The notes under the pieces are model-generated. The model ran no database searches. It saw nothing but the letters and a program-made list of their open reading frames with translations, and had not been told where the DNA came from. From contig PCWZ01000050.1 of assembly GCA_002796305.1 (NCBI GenBank), positions 1 to 45,917 on the forward strand: a stretch of DNA of 45,917 nucleotides. The letters are read 5' to 3'. This document shows positions 45,714-45,917 of the stretch, piece by piece. The DNA comes from Deltaproteobacteria bacterium CG11_big_fil_rev_8_21_14_0_20_49_13. Its GTDB lineage: Bacteria; UBA10199; GCA-002796325; 1-14-0-20-49-13. The translations under genes and the position numbers were made by a program. Each line of letters starts with the position of its first letter. The first letter of the stretch is position 1.

Positions 45714-45917
45714 TTGGGTTTCATTACATGATAGTTAGACAGCGAGGCAAGGCAATTTTTTGTACAACGTTCACGGCAAAATGTATTCGTGTTTTGGAAA
45801 ACCGTCAAAAAACGCCCATCCCCGGTATAAATTTACCAATTTGATAAAGTCTGGTGATCGGTTATCGGTGGTCAGTTATCGGAAACATCTTTTAAATTCT
45901 TTATGATTTCGTATAGT
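45714..45917. other. Non-coding right edge with a single-arm heptamer tract
   Basis: No gene is supported here. A possible rlmB promoter on the minus strand is TTGCCT, 16 nt, TATCAT. A GGTATAAATTTACC near-palindrome lies at 45830-45843. From 45857 to 45880 there are units of the ATCGGTT/ATCGGTG/GTCAGTT type, related to the heptamer repeats in region 3 but without an opposing arm inside the window. Confidence 0.4.

Overview
The window comes from a Gram-negative bacterium. The best guess is a deltaproteobacterial-type lineage (Desulfobacterota or a related uncultured group). Supporting signs are a three-helix SecE, the tRNA-Thr/Tyr/Gly/Thr cluster ahead of secE-nusG-rplKAJL-rpoBC, a NuoEF-type flavoprotein next to a NuoG/GltD-type flavoprotein, and an exported TlpA-like thioredoxin. 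The lineage is inferred and not proven.

Region 1 (1-5970) is an accessory island ending at a tRNA-Arg gene. One leftward operon encodes a single-TRD HsdS-like protein, HsdM, a BRO-N protein, a three-gene cassette (57-aa basic protein, TIR-like protein, small membrane protein) and a two-TRD HsdS that runs off the left edge. hsdR is not in the window. Four-base ATGA overlaps join the three cassette genes, and hsdS starts four bases after the cassette, so it appears wired into the restriction-modification operon. A decayed, frameshifted large serine recombinase C-terminus reads into the 3' end of tRNA-Arg, which suggests insertion at that tRNA.

Region 2 (6129-10948) is a rightward two-gene operon for an NADH-linked iron-sulfur flavoprotein module: a NuoE+NuoF fusion, and a protein joining a NuoG-like N-terminus to a GltD-like flavoprotein. 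No catalytic hydrogenase or formate dehydrogenase subunit is present. A 247-bp imperfect inverted-repeat element lies in the convergent gap after it.

Region 3 (10990-44951) is one leftward run of the core translation and transcription machinery. In transcription order it holds tRNA-Thr, Tyr, Gly, Thr, an exported protein of unknown function, rpmG, tRNA-Trp, secE, nusG, rplK, rplA, rplJ, rplL, rpoB, rpoC, rpsL, rpsG, fusA, tuf, the S10, spc and alpha operons through rplQ, and a TlpA-like gene. rpmD (L30) is missing between rpsE and rplO. Two near-identical strong promoters stand ahead of the tRNA cluster and ahead of rpsL. rlmB lies upstream of the tRNA cluster.

The most unexpected signal is in the gaps of region 3. 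Nearly every gap longer than about 60 bp is filled by a different quasi-palindrome. Its two arms are built from 7-9 nt tandem units, and in the heptameric cases mismatches recur about every seventh pair. The sequence differs from gap to gap while the architecture is kept. A second, GC-rich intergenic repeat family occupies the rplA-rplJ gap and the gaps around the tRNA/rpmG block. An intrinsic-terminator-like hairpin ends immediately before the fusA start codon.
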